From Alphaproteobacteria bacterium (GTDB taxonomy: Bacteria > Pseudomonadota > Alphaproteobacteria > Micavibrionales > UBA2020), in contig JAIOQI010000051.1 of NCBI GenBank assembly GCA_021413445.1, forward strand, positions 1-51,756: DNA of 51,756 nt. Reading direction: 5' to 3'. A program made the position numbers and the translations under genes. Below are positions 9,027 to 16,496 of the stretch, in pieces. The notes under the pieces are model-generated. The model saw only the letters and a program-made list of their open reading frames with translations, had not been told where the DNA came from and did no database searches. Each line of letters starts with the position of its first letter. Position 1 is the first letter of the stretch.

Positions 9027-9473
9027 CTATTCGGGGGCCGTGAGCGGTTCCAGCTGCTCGCGGAAAATCCGGCACCCGCTTCTGCTGCCCTGGTATTGGG
9101 CGTGGAGGATGAGGTCCTTGTTGGCGAGGATCTCCAGGCGGCAGCTCCGGGTATAAAACTCCTCCGTGCCCGGCGAGCTGATGCTGGGAAACGCCATCAC
9201 GGGATGGCCGTGATTCTGAATGACCACCGGGTACAAACCTTGGTCGGGGAGCCAGAAACGGTCGCTTTGGTAGTTTATCCAGGCGTACCGCGTCCGGCCG
9301 GAGATTTTCTTTTCTTCCTCCGGACGGCCCAGATAACGGATCGCCTGCGACAGCGGCTTTCCTTCCAGCGCCGGCAGCGGCGTCGCGGGATAGTCGGCCG
9401 CACAGGCGGAGAGGGCGCAGGCGAAAAGAGCGCTGGCCATCTGCTTCATTCCCTTTAGCGCCCGAGGCCTCAT
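9027..9473 (-). CDS. Small predicted lipoprotein of unknown function
   Basis: A 148-residue protein with a basic N-terminus, a hydrophobic stretch and a lipobox-like ALSAC, so it is probably exported and lipid-anchored. I chose the ATG at 9471-9473 because AAGGAA lies 9 bases ahead; a longer frame begins at 9497 without a ribosome site. The mature part contains LEGKPLSQAIRYLGRPEEEK and TRYAWINYQSDRFWLP, a pattern seen in small envelope proteins, but I cannot name the family. Three later cysteines could form a disulfide. Confidence 0.7.
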   Translation of the reverse strand: MRPRALKGMKQMASALFACALSACAADYPATPLPALEGKPLSQAIRYLGRPEEEKKISGRTRYAWINYQSDRFWLPDQGLYPVVIQNHGHPVMAFPSISSPGTEEFYTRSCRLEILANKDLILHAQYQGSRSGCRIFREQLEPLTAPE

Positions 9474-9564
9474 TTTTGCAGTTTCCTTGTATTGCAAAGA
9501 ACCGCGCCAATTGCGGCCCCTTCGCGCATAATACCTGAAAATCTCCAGTTATTCGCAATTCTTT

Positions 9565-12231
9565 TTATCGCGCCTGGCTTGTCTTTTTTTTGCGGGAGTA
9601 TTGATAGGTCGTGATGCTGCGCCAGGTTGGCTCGATCGCATAGTTCACCACGACCAGCAGGTCCCCGGCCTCTGCCGTGCCGAGAGCTTCCCCCAGGGCC
9701 CGATGGGGATCTCCAATGCATCTGATATGCGCTTCGGGGACATCGCCTTCCATCAGGCCGCGCCGAAAAAGGTCCGGCACCTCGTCCGGTGCGCGGCCGC
9801 GCAGATCCTTATGGTTCGTGCAGAAATAGCGGTCGAAGCCGGCAGACAGGACCTTCCCGGTATTGATGATAAAATCATCCGGACGGTTGCCGACGCCGGT
9901 CAGCAGCAGCAACCGCTTGCCGGTGACAGTCAGTTGGGCGGAAACGGCCGCCAGTTCCCTTGCGGCTTCAGGGCCGTCCAGCCAGTCTATCATCACATCA
10001 AAAGGCAGTTGCCGGTAAAAGTTTTGCCGACCGGGATTGGTTTCATAGCTGGAATCGAACCGGCTGAGGGCTTCAGCCGTGGTGTGGAAGGGCACGCCCA
10101 GCCCGTGGGCAATCGCCACGGCAAAAGCGGCATTGACGGCCTTGGCCATCGCACGGCCCCCGAGGGTGGCCGGGATTTTGACGACCGGCAGCGTGCCGCA
10201 TATTCCGCCGCCCTCCGTCAGGACAATGCATGCCGAGGCCCCGTCTCCGTCAATGACGACACTGCAGCCGCCGGCGGCGCGGTGGGCTTCCACTTCCGGA
10301 TGGTCGGGCCGCGCGCTGAACAGGCACAGGCGGCGGCTGCGGACGTGTTCGCGCATCGCGAGGCACAGCGGGTCGTCGGCATTCAGGACGACAAGCTCCT
10401 GCGCGTTCTCCGCGACGATCCGTTTCACCCGCGCCAGGGCTTCGCGGTTCTGTACGCCGTCCAAACCAAGATGGTTATCCAAAACATTCAGCACCGCACC
10501 GACATCGCACCGGTCAACGCCCATGCCGCCTTTGATGAGGCCGCCGCGCGCCATTTCAAAAACGCCCGCCTCAAGCCCCGGCTGCATGAGGAGATGCCTG
10601 GCGGCAGAGCCTCCCGCGCAGTCGCCAAGCCTGATCGGAACCCCGTCCAGGTACATGCCTTGCGTCGTGGAAAACCCGACGCGCTTTCCCGAAGCGGCCA
10701 GTATCCCGGCGACCATCCGGCAGGTGGTGGTCTTGCCGATGCTGCCGGTGATGGCCGCCGTCGGAACGCGGGAAGGCGCCCCCGGCGGAAAGATCAGATC
10801 AATGATCGGGCCCACGACATCGCGCTTCCCGCCATCGCTCACCCAATGGGGGCGCAGTCCCGGGTTGCCGTTGACTTCGATAATGCCGCCGCCGATCTCT
10901 TTCCATGAGCGCGTGATGTCCCGGCTGAGGAAATCAATCCCGGTCACATCCAGCCCTATCGCGGCGGCGACATCTTCCGCCAGCCTGATATTGTCGGGAT
11001 GCATCGTATCGGTGACATCCAGGGCCGTCCCGCCCCGGGAGATATTTGCCGTGCGGCGCAGCCATACCCGTTGGCCGTCCAGCGGCACCGATGCTGGGGA
11101 CATCTTTTGCTGCGCCAGCGCGTCTATCGCTTCCCGGTCCAGATCGATTATCACCAGCAGCTTCTCAAGGCCGCGCCCCCGATGAGGATTCCGGTTGAGA
11201 AGCTCAATCAGCTCAGCGACAGTTGAACGGCCGTTGCCGATGACCTGTGCCGGCAGCCGGAGCGCCCCGGCAATCAGCTTTCCGCCGACCACCAGAAGAC
11301 GGTGATCGTCCCCAGCCACCACCGATTCAATCACCACGCTGTCGCCCCCCTGGTTTGCGGCTGGAAACGCTTCCAGAACCTGCCGGTCCGTCTCCAGTCC
11401 GATACTGACGCCACGGCCCTGGCTGCCGTGACAGGGCTTCATAACCACCGGGTAGCCAATTTGTGAGGCCGCCTTCACCGCAGCATCAGGAGTGGAAACC
11501 AGACGCTGCTGAGGCACGGGAAACCCCAGTGGGCGAAGATACTGGTTGGTAGCGGACTTGTCCTGGGCAAGCCTTACCGGGAAAGATTTCGTCGTCTCAA
11601 TCATGGTTTCGTGCAGCCGCTGGCGATACTTGCCATGACCCAATTGAATAAAGGTATGGGGAAAGCCCAGACGCAGCCAGGGGATATCGCGTTTGCTGGC
11701 GGCCCTGACCATCGCCAGCGTGAACTGATCGAGGCTATGCGCCTTGGCGATGTTGCGAAAACTGTCGTACCAGGCAGATAGTTCCTGTGCCAGCTTTTCG
11801 CGTTGTCCGGAGTCACGCTGTCCGGTGAGAAAAAAATATCCGCTCATGACCGCCAGCTGCCAGGCGGACATGCCAACGGCCTCCGCATCGCACCGCAGCG
11901 CCACCGTTATTTTTGAACCGGACACATGGAGAATTTTTCCGGACAGGGATGGCGAGACAACCAGGTCGGATTGCAATGCCAGGGCGACATACAATGCCTG
12001 TTCAAGCAATGGTTTCCCGGCGCCCGCCGCCTGCCGCCATAGAGATTCGAGGGGGCGCAACGGCTCCGGCATCTGATTTTGCCTGCCCGGCATCACCGCG
12101 CCGTTCGCTGTGCGGGTCATGATTAAATCCAGCAGCTCCGGCATGCCCGACAGGTCGCAGGCGACCGCCACCACCGATTCACGGTGATAAAGGTTCGGAC
12201 CGGACAGAAAACTTGACGACAGCATTTTCAC
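9565..12231 (-). CDS. cphA: Cyanophycin synthetase-like protein (ATP-grasp plus Mur ligase)
   Basis: An 888-residue protein with CphA architecture: N-terminal region beginning KMLSSSFLSGPNLYH (compare the KILSxxxxRGPN start of CphA), ATP-grasp domain with VVMKPCHGSQGRGVSIG near 262-278, and Mur-ligase domain with P-loop GSIGKTTT at 496-503. I chose the GTG at 12231 because GAAGGG sits about 10 bases upstream and the protein then starts like CphA. CphA makes the multi-L-arginyl-poly-aspartate storage polymer. Two Mur-ligase positions differ from the usual form: GSIGKT instead of GTNGKT, and DNHLG instead of ADHLG, so the substrate may differ. No cyanophycinase gene is in the window. Confidence 0.85.
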   Translation of the reverse strand: MKMLSSSFLSGPNLYHRESVVAVACDLSGMPELLDLIMTRTANGAVMPGRQNQMPEPLRPLESLWRQAAGAGKPLLEQALYVALALQSDLVVSPSLSGKILHVSGSKITVALRCDAEAVGMSAWQLAVMSGYFFLTGQRDSGQREKLAQELSAWYDSFRNIAKAHSLDQFTLAMVRAASKRDIPWLRLGFPHTFIQLGHGKYRQRLHETMIETTKSFPVRLAQDKSATNQYLRPLGFPVPQQRLVSTPDAAVKAASQIGYPVVMKPCHGSQGRGVSIGLETDRQVLEAFPAANQGGDSVVIESVVAGDDHRLLVVGGKLIAGALRLPAQVIGNGRSTVAELIELLNRNPHRGRGLEKLLVIIDLDREAIDALAQQKMSPASVPLDGQRVWLRRTANISRGGTALDVTDTMHPDNIRLAEDVAAAIGLDVTGIDFLSRDITRSWKEIGGGIIEVNGNPGLRPHWVSDGGKRDVVGPIIDLIFPPGAPSRVPTAAITGSIGKTTTCRMVAGILAASGKRVGFSTTQGMYLDGVPIRLGDCAGGSAARHLLMQPGLEAGVFEMARGGLIKGGMGVDRCDVGAVLNVLDNHLGLDGVQNREALARVKRIVAENAQELVVLNADDPLCLAMREHVRSRRLCLFSARPDHPEVEAHRAAGGCSVVIDGDGASACIVLTEGGGICGTLPVVKIPATLGGRAMAKAVNAAFAVAIAHGLGVPFHTTAEALSRFDSSYETNPGRQNFYRQLPFDVMIDWLDGPEAARELAAVSAQLTVTGKRLLLLTGVGNRPDDFIINTGKVLSAGFDRYFCTNHKDLRGRAPDEVPDLFRRGLMEGDVPEAHIRCIGDPHRALGEALGTAEAGDLLVVVNYAIEPTWRSITTYQYSRKKKTSQAR

Positions 12232-12279
12232 GATAATTGAGCCCTTCAAAAAATTATCACACAGCCTATATTCCACACG

Positions 12280-12303
12280 GTATGCGCCATACAAATGGTA
12301 TGG
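12280..12303. promoter_or_regulatory. Overlapping GTATG/CATAC dyads upstream of the cphA-like gene
   Basis: GTATG (12280-12284), CATAC (12288-12292) and GTATG (12298-12302) give two overlapping dyads; the second extends to 6-bp arms (CCATAC, 5 bases, GTATGG). They lie about 50-70 bases upstream of the GTG start, so they could be an operator. No convincing promoter pair was found beside them. Confidence 0.3.
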
Positions 12304-12369
12304 AAAAATAAGTGAGGTGAAAAAGACTTGAGACAAATGGTTGCGGGCGCAGTCTTCCGATAATATTTA

Positions 12370-12606
12370 TCACTCATTTCCTGAAAACGTCACAATCACA
12401 CCGCGTTTTTTGAAGTAGGATTGCATCATCTTGCGCCCTTGCCGGTTGTTCTGCATCAGGCGGGCGGGATCTACAGCCACACGCGCCTGACCGGTCGCCA
12501 ACATGGCCGTTTTCAGGTGCTGGATGTGTATGTCGATATCTTCATTGCCATTTTGCAGCGAGGCGTAAACGTTTTCCAGGGATTGTTCTATTGTTAAGGC
12601 GGTCAT
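12370..12606 (-). CDS. Small hypothetical protein upstream of the cphA-like gene
   Basis: A 78-residue, probably cytosolic helical protein starting MTALTIEQSLENVYASL and ending RQGRKMMQSYFKKRGVIVTF. I chose the ATG at 12606; a longer frame reaches 12660 but has no better ribosome site. It precedes the cyanophycin-synthetase-like gene on the same strand with 138 bases between, so co-transcription is possible. I do not recognise the family. Confidence 0.55.
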   Translation of the reverse strand: MTALTIEQSLENVYASLQNGNEDIDIHIQHLKTAMLATGQARVAVDPARLMQNNRQGRKMMQSYFKKRGVIVTFSGNE

Positions 12607-12688
12607 GATTCTTGCTTTTTGAGGAAGGCAGAAGTTGTGCTGAGAGGCGCAGGCCGGCAATTCTACGGACAGTATTCCCTGCTTAGCG

Positions 12689-12712
12689 GGGAAAATACAG
12701 GGAATTTTTGCG
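12689..12712 (+). repeat. Dispersed 24-bp repeat, copy A
   Basis: These 24 bases, built around ACAGGGAATTTTTGCG, recur exactly at 21563-21586. The copy is flanked on its left by ATTCCCTG, which can pair with CAGGGAAT inside it. Confidence 0.85.
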
Positions 12713-12790
12713 ATTTTGGGGTTGTGTTATAAAAGGGCCCGCTGCTGCGCTTTGAAATAATCATCAGCTTCCTTCATTAGCCATAAAATT

Positions 12791-12816
12791 CCCGCAAATG
12801 GAGCGGGGGATTTTTT
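12791..12816 (+). terminator. Terminator-like hairpin with no upstream gene
   Basis: Stem CCCGC/GCGGG with a 7-base loop, followed by GGATTTTTT. On the + strand nothing coding lies upstream, because the neighbouring genes run leftward. It could end a small RNA transcribed from about 12.73 kb, or be chance. Confidence 0.35.
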
Positions 12817-12977
12817 CTTCGCGCCGGCAACTTTAAAGCGTGAACGGCCAACAGAGCATTTGTCGGCGGGTGATGTGACCGGCCCTGATTTATCCATCCC
12901 CAGTATTAATGAGTATCCGGCCTGAATGACGGTCTCTGCCCCTTGATTTTCCTGTCGTAATATCTGTAGAGTGGAAA

Positions 12978-13163
12978 GCTTCAGAAAAGAGATTGTGGGT
13001 CACAAGACCAAGGTTAGGGTTTGGGATGAGTACAGCCAGCACCGCCAATGGGCAAAAGCCGTCGGAAGCGGCTTCAGAAAAGAGATTGTGGGTCACAAGA
13101 CCAAGGTTAGGGTTTGGGATGAGTACAGCCAGCACCGCCAATGGGCAAAAGCCGTCGGAAGCG
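12978..13163 (+). repeat. Perfect 93-bp tandem duplication (two copies)
   Basis: Bases 12978-13070 and 13071-13163 are identical over all 93 positions. The unit includes the ribosome site, ATG and first 15 codons of the ABC membrane gene. Because 93 is a multiple of three, the frame stays open through both copies and two equivalent starts exist (13026 and 13119). Confidence 0.97.
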
Positions 13164-14279
13164 TCTCCCGACGCCGCGCCGAAGCGCAGCTTCCTCGAAC
13201 AATTGCGGTCCATCAAGCCCTATTGGGTGTCGGACCAGAAATGGAAGGCGCGGCTCCAGCTGGCCGGCATACTTGCGCTGATCGTGGCGGAAATCGCGCT
13301 GACGGCGGGCGTGAGTCTGGGCTTCCAGGCGGCGCTGAATGCGCTGGTGGCGAAGCAGGCGATGGGTTTCGCGATGGCGGGCGGGGCGACTCTCGCCGGG
13401 ATCGGCGCGACCACCATGGCCACCACCGGCCGTGAATACATGACTCTTATGTTAAGCCATAACTGGCGCAAATGGCTGACCGGCAAGCTCAGCGACGCCT
13501 GGCTCACCGGCAAGTCCTACCTGCGGCTCCAGCACAGCAAGCGGTTCTCGCAGCATCCGGACCAGCGCATTGCGGAGACCGTCGGCAACGTGACCGGCTC
13601 TTCGCTCGGGCTCGGACTCGGGTTGTTCCGTTCTGTCATCGGGCTGGCGACTTTTTCGGTCATGCTCTGGCATATCGCGCCGATCATGGTCGGGGCTGCG
13701 CTTGGCTGCGCAGTCGTGGCCCATGTCGCGACGACGAAGATCGGCAAATCGATGCGCAAGTCCTGGAAGTTTCTTGCCGACGCCGAAGGGAAATTCCGCC
13801 ACGCCCTGGCGCGTGTGCGCAACAATGCCAAGCCGATCGCGCTGGCCGGGCTCGAGCCGGTTGAAAAGGAAACCCTGCGCGAGGGGTTCGATAACATCGA
13901 CAAGGGGCGCCGCGAATTTTACAAGCTCAACTGGCGCACGGGTCTCGTGAATTCCTTCAACATCAACAGCTCCTCTATCGTGCCGATCGCGCTCTCCGCG
14001 CCGAAATTTTTCGCCGGCACGGCCACGCTGGGCGGCCTTGAGCTGGCGCGGCAGGCCTATGGCCAGTTTTACAGCGCGCTGTGCTGGTTTCCGCAGGGCT
14101 ATGCTCAGATCACGAACTGGTCGGCCAGCGTCGGCCAGATGATGGACTTCCAGAAAGACCTCGAGGAAAACAAGTCCGACATCACGACGCCGTTGCCCAA
14201 ACCGCCGACGGCGGCGCCCACGCCCGAACTTCCGGCTGCACCCAACCCCATCAAGCCTTCCCCCGGGATAAAACCGTGA
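13026..14279 (+). CDS. YddA/SbmA-type ABC transporter membrane protein
   Basis: A membrane protein of the SbmA/BacA-YddA type (peptide or vitamin B12 family transporters). After a cytosolic N-terminus, RSIKPYWVSDQKWKARLQL leads into several membrane helices; WRKWLTGKLSDAWLTGKSYLRLQ and HPDQRIAETV are the family hallmarks, and KFRHALARVRNNAKPIAL follows. Two starts are equally supported because the 5' end is duplicated: 13026 gives 417 residues, 13119 gives 386 and an N-terminus without the repeated 31 residues. The second is probably the ancestral start. The tail is proline-rich. The ATPase is encoded separately by the next gene, which overlaps by GTGA. Confidence 0.85.
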   Translation: MSTASTANGQKPSEAASEKRLWVTRPRLGFGMSTASTANGQKPSEASPDAAPKRSFLEQLRSIKPYWVSDQKWKARLQLAGILALIVAEIALTAGVSLGFQAALNALVAKQAMGFAMAGGATLAGIGATTMATTGREYMTLMLSHNWRKWLTGKLSDAWLTGKSYLRLQHSKRFSQHPDQRIAETVGNVTGSSLGLGLGLFRSVIGLATFSVMLWHIAPIMVGAALGCAVVAHVATTKIGKSMRKSWKFLADAEGKFRHALARVRNNAKPIALAGLEPVEKETLREGFDNIDKGRREFYKLNWRTGLVNSFNINSSSIVPIALSAPKFFAGTATLGGLELARQAYGQFYSALCWFPQGYAQITNWSASVGQMMDFQKDLEENKSDITTPLPKPPTAAPTPELPAAPNPIKPSPGIKP

Positions 14280-15064
14280 AAAACTTCCTCTCCAAAATTT
14301 TCAGGAAGCGCGCGCAGAAGCCTTCACCTCCGCCGCCGCCCAAGCAGGAACCGGTGCAACCGCCTAGCGTCGCCCTCCGCCATGAGGAAGGCTCGGACAA
14401 GGTCGTGTTCAAGGATCTCGTGCTGTACGACGCCGCGGGAGCCCCGCTGATCGATTTCGGCAGCGTCACGCTTGCGCCCGGCGACCGCATGATGATCTGC
14501 GGCCCGGCGGGCTGCGGCAAATCGGCTGCTCTGTCCGCCATGAGGAACTCCTGGATGCTCGGCGGCAGCGGCGAAATCACTGTTCCGCCGGAGATCCGCT
14601 TCGTGCCGCAGGAGGAGTATTTCCCCGACCGGACGCTGTTCGGCATCGTCTGCGCCCCCGACCCCGTTGCGCGCTTCACGCCGGAGCAGGTGGCGCAGGC
14701 GCTCACCGAGGCCGGCCTTGCTGAATTCGTCGGCGCCATGGACGATACGACGAAAAGAGGCGAATACTGGAAGAACACGCTGTCAGGCGGGCAGAAGAAC
14801 AAGCTCTCCATCGCCGGCATCTTCCTGCACGCGGCTGACACGAAGGTGCTGATCGTCGATGAAATCACCGCCGCGCTGGATGCAAAATCCGAAGCAGAGC
14901 TCTATCCCCGGATACTGGAGCGCCTGCGCCACGGCATCGTCATCTGCGTCGCGCACCATGCCGTCCTCGCGCCCCAGCACAACGTCATCGCGACAGCGGC
15001 GGACGGCAAGGTCTCCTACACGAAAACGCCGCCGCCGGCCCTGCCTAAACCTCCCGGGCCGTAA
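14276..15064 (+). CDS. ABC transporter ATP-binding protein, partner of the preceding gene
   Basis: A 262-residue ATPase starting at a GTG that overlaps the previous stop (GTGA). After a basic, proline-rich leader it has Walker A GPAGCGKS, the signature TLSGGQKNKLS and Walker B VLIVDEITAALD, then a histidine in AHHAV corresponding to the switch. Sequence style matches the ATPase half of YddA-type fused transporters, where membrane and ATPase domains normally form one chain of about 600 residues. Here they are two proteins made from coupled genes. The substrate is not evident from sequence. Confidence 0.88.
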   Translation: MKNFLSKIFRKRAQKPSPPPPPKQEPVQPPSVALRHEEGSDKVVFKDLVLYDAAGAPLIDFGSVTLAPGDRMMICGPAGCGKSAALSAMRNSWMLGGSGEITVPPEIRFVPQEEYFPDRTLFGIVCAPDPVARFTPEQVAQALTEAGLAEFVGAMDDTTKRGEYWKNTLSGGQKNKLSIAGIFLHAADTKVLIVDEITAALDAKSEAELYPRILERLRHGIVICVAHHAVLAPQHNVIATAADGKVSYTKTPPPALPKPPGP

Positions 15065-15087
15065 TTTAAAGATTGGATTTGTTTCCC

Positions 15088-16488
15088 ATGTCAAATACAG
15101 AAGGTTCCGGCCAGGAAAAGGGTTATGCGGCGCTTGTGCAGTCCTTGCGCGAGCATCATAAAACCATCGATCCGCAAAATATTTCATGGCGGAAAGAACA
15201 GCTGCGCGCCATGCAGAAAATGCTGGAGGAAAATGAGGCGCGTTTTCTGGAGGCGCTGCGCAAGGACCTCAGGACAAACCCGACGGAAGGCGGGCTTTTG
15301 CAGCTGGGCCTGATCTCGTCTGAAATCACCCATGCGCTGAAGCACATCGACCGCTGGGCAAAGCCGCGAAAGGTGTCAACGCCGCTGCATCTCAAGCCCT
15401 CTTCCGCCCGCATTGTTCATGAACCGCTGGGCACCGCCCTGATTATGGGGGCCTGGAACTACCCGCTGCTCCTGACGTTGTCGCCGCTGGTGGGATGCAT
15501 CGCCGCCGGCAATGCCGCCGTTATCAAGCCCTCCATGATGGCGCCGGCCACCTCCGCCCTGCTGGCGGAAACGCTGCCGCGCTATCTTGATAAAAAAGCC
15601 TTTCAGGTCGTCGAGGGCGATGTGCCCGAGGCAACCGCGCTATTGAAGGAACGCTTCGATACGATTTTCTATACCGGCAGCGCGCCGGTCGGCCGGATCG
15701 TCATGGCGGCGGCGGCAAAGCACTTGACGCCCGTCACCCTTGAACTGGGCGGCCAAAGCCCTTGCATCGTCGATCGTTCCGCCAACCTGAAAGTGGCGGC
15801 ATTGCGCATCGTTTTTGCAAAATTCGCCAATGCGGGCCAGACCTGCGTGGCACCCAACCATATTTTCGTCCACAAGGACGTGGCGGATGAATTCACGGCA
15901 ATCCTCAAGAAAACGATTACGGATTTTTACGGGCAGAACCCGCAGGCGAGCCCCGATTACGGCCGTATCGTCAATGCGCATCACCATCAGCGCCTTGTCG
16001 CCCTGATGAAGGGGCAGACTATCGCCTGCGGCGGCGGCAGCGACTCCCGCGACCTGTATATCGCGCCAACGCTTTTGACGAAGGTCGATCTTGCATCGCC
16101 CGTTATGCAGGAGGAAATATTCGGCCCCCTCCTGCCCATCATAACCATCGACGACCTGTCCGAGGCCTTTAATCATATCAGTGCAAACAGCCGTCCGCTG
16201 GCCGCCTACGTTTTTACCGGCAGCAAAAAAGTTATCGAGCAGGCGGAGAAGATTAACGCCGGCGCTGTGTGCATCAACAACGCCATGGTGCATTTAGGGG
16301 TGCATGACCTGCCCTTTGGCGGTGTCGGGGGAAGCGGTTTCGGGCAGTATCACGGCAAGGCCGGATTTGAAACATTTTCCCATGCCAAACCCATTTTCCG
16401 CAGCGGTTCCCTCGAGGCCGGGGCCCACTACCCGCCGTATGATAACCGCTTTAAGAAGCTCATCCGGCGGTGTTTCGGGCTGAAGTGA
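15088..16488 (+). CDS. Aldehyde dehydrogenase (class 3-like)
   Basis: A 466-residue NAD(P)-dependent aldehyde dehydrogenase. The catalytic cysteine is in GQTCVAPNH (C253), the general base glutamate in LELGGQSP (E219), and MGAWNYPLLLTLSPLVGCIAAGN forms the cofactor region. Overall length and the PFGGVGGSGFGQYHGKAGF end segment are those of the ALDH3/fatty-aldehyde group. I chose the ATG at 15088, preceded by TTGGA; a TTG at 15073 is the alternative. It is convergent with a DAO-type oxidoreductase 8 bases away. The pairing is reminiscent of putrescine-degradation genes, but no glutamylputrescine synthetase is present. Confidence 0.92.
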   Translation: MSNTEGSGQEKGYAALVQSLREHHKTIDPQNISWRKEQLRAMQKMLEENEARFLEALRKDLRTNPTEGGLLQLGLISSEITHALKHIDRWAKPRKVSTPLHLKPSSARIVHEPLGTALIMGAWNYPLLLTLSPLVGCIAAGNAAVIKPSMMAPATSALLAETLPRYLDKKAFQVVEGDVPEATALLKERFDTIFYTGSAPVGRIVMAAAAKHLTPVTLELGGQSPCIVDRSANLKVAALRIVFAKFANAGQTCVAPNHIFVHKDVADEFTAILKKTITDFYGQNPQASPDYGRIVNAHHHQRLVALMKGQTIACGGGSDSRDLYIAPTLLTKVDLASPVMQEEIFGPLLPIITIDDLSEAFNHISANSRPLAAYVFTGSKKVIEQAEKINAGAVCINNAMVHLGVHDLPFGGVGGSGFGQYHGKAGFETFSHAKPIFRSGSLEAGAHYPPYDNRFKKLIRRCFGLK

Positions 16489-16496
16489 AGCCTGCT

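Larger units (their letters stand above)
12607..13025. other. Divergent intergenic region with a dispersed repeat and an orphan terminator
   Basis: The space between the small leftward gene and the rightward ABC membrane gene. It holds one copy of a 24-bp dispersed repeat (12689-12712), an ATTCCCTG/CAGGGAAT inverted pair (12674-12681, 12698-12705), a terminator-like hairpin on the + strand (12791-12816) with no gene ahead of it, and the first part of a 93-bp duplicated unit. No additional coding region is evident. Confidence 0.5.

Noticed and set aside
9601..10908. 435-codon open frame antisense to the cphA-like gene
   Set aside because: The cphA-like frame has P-loop and ATP-grasp motifs; the antisense frame has none.
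12978..13163. 93-bp repeat considered as a CRISPR-like or satellite array
   Set aside because: Only two copies, directly abutting with no spacers, lying across a gene start; a simple tandem duplication.
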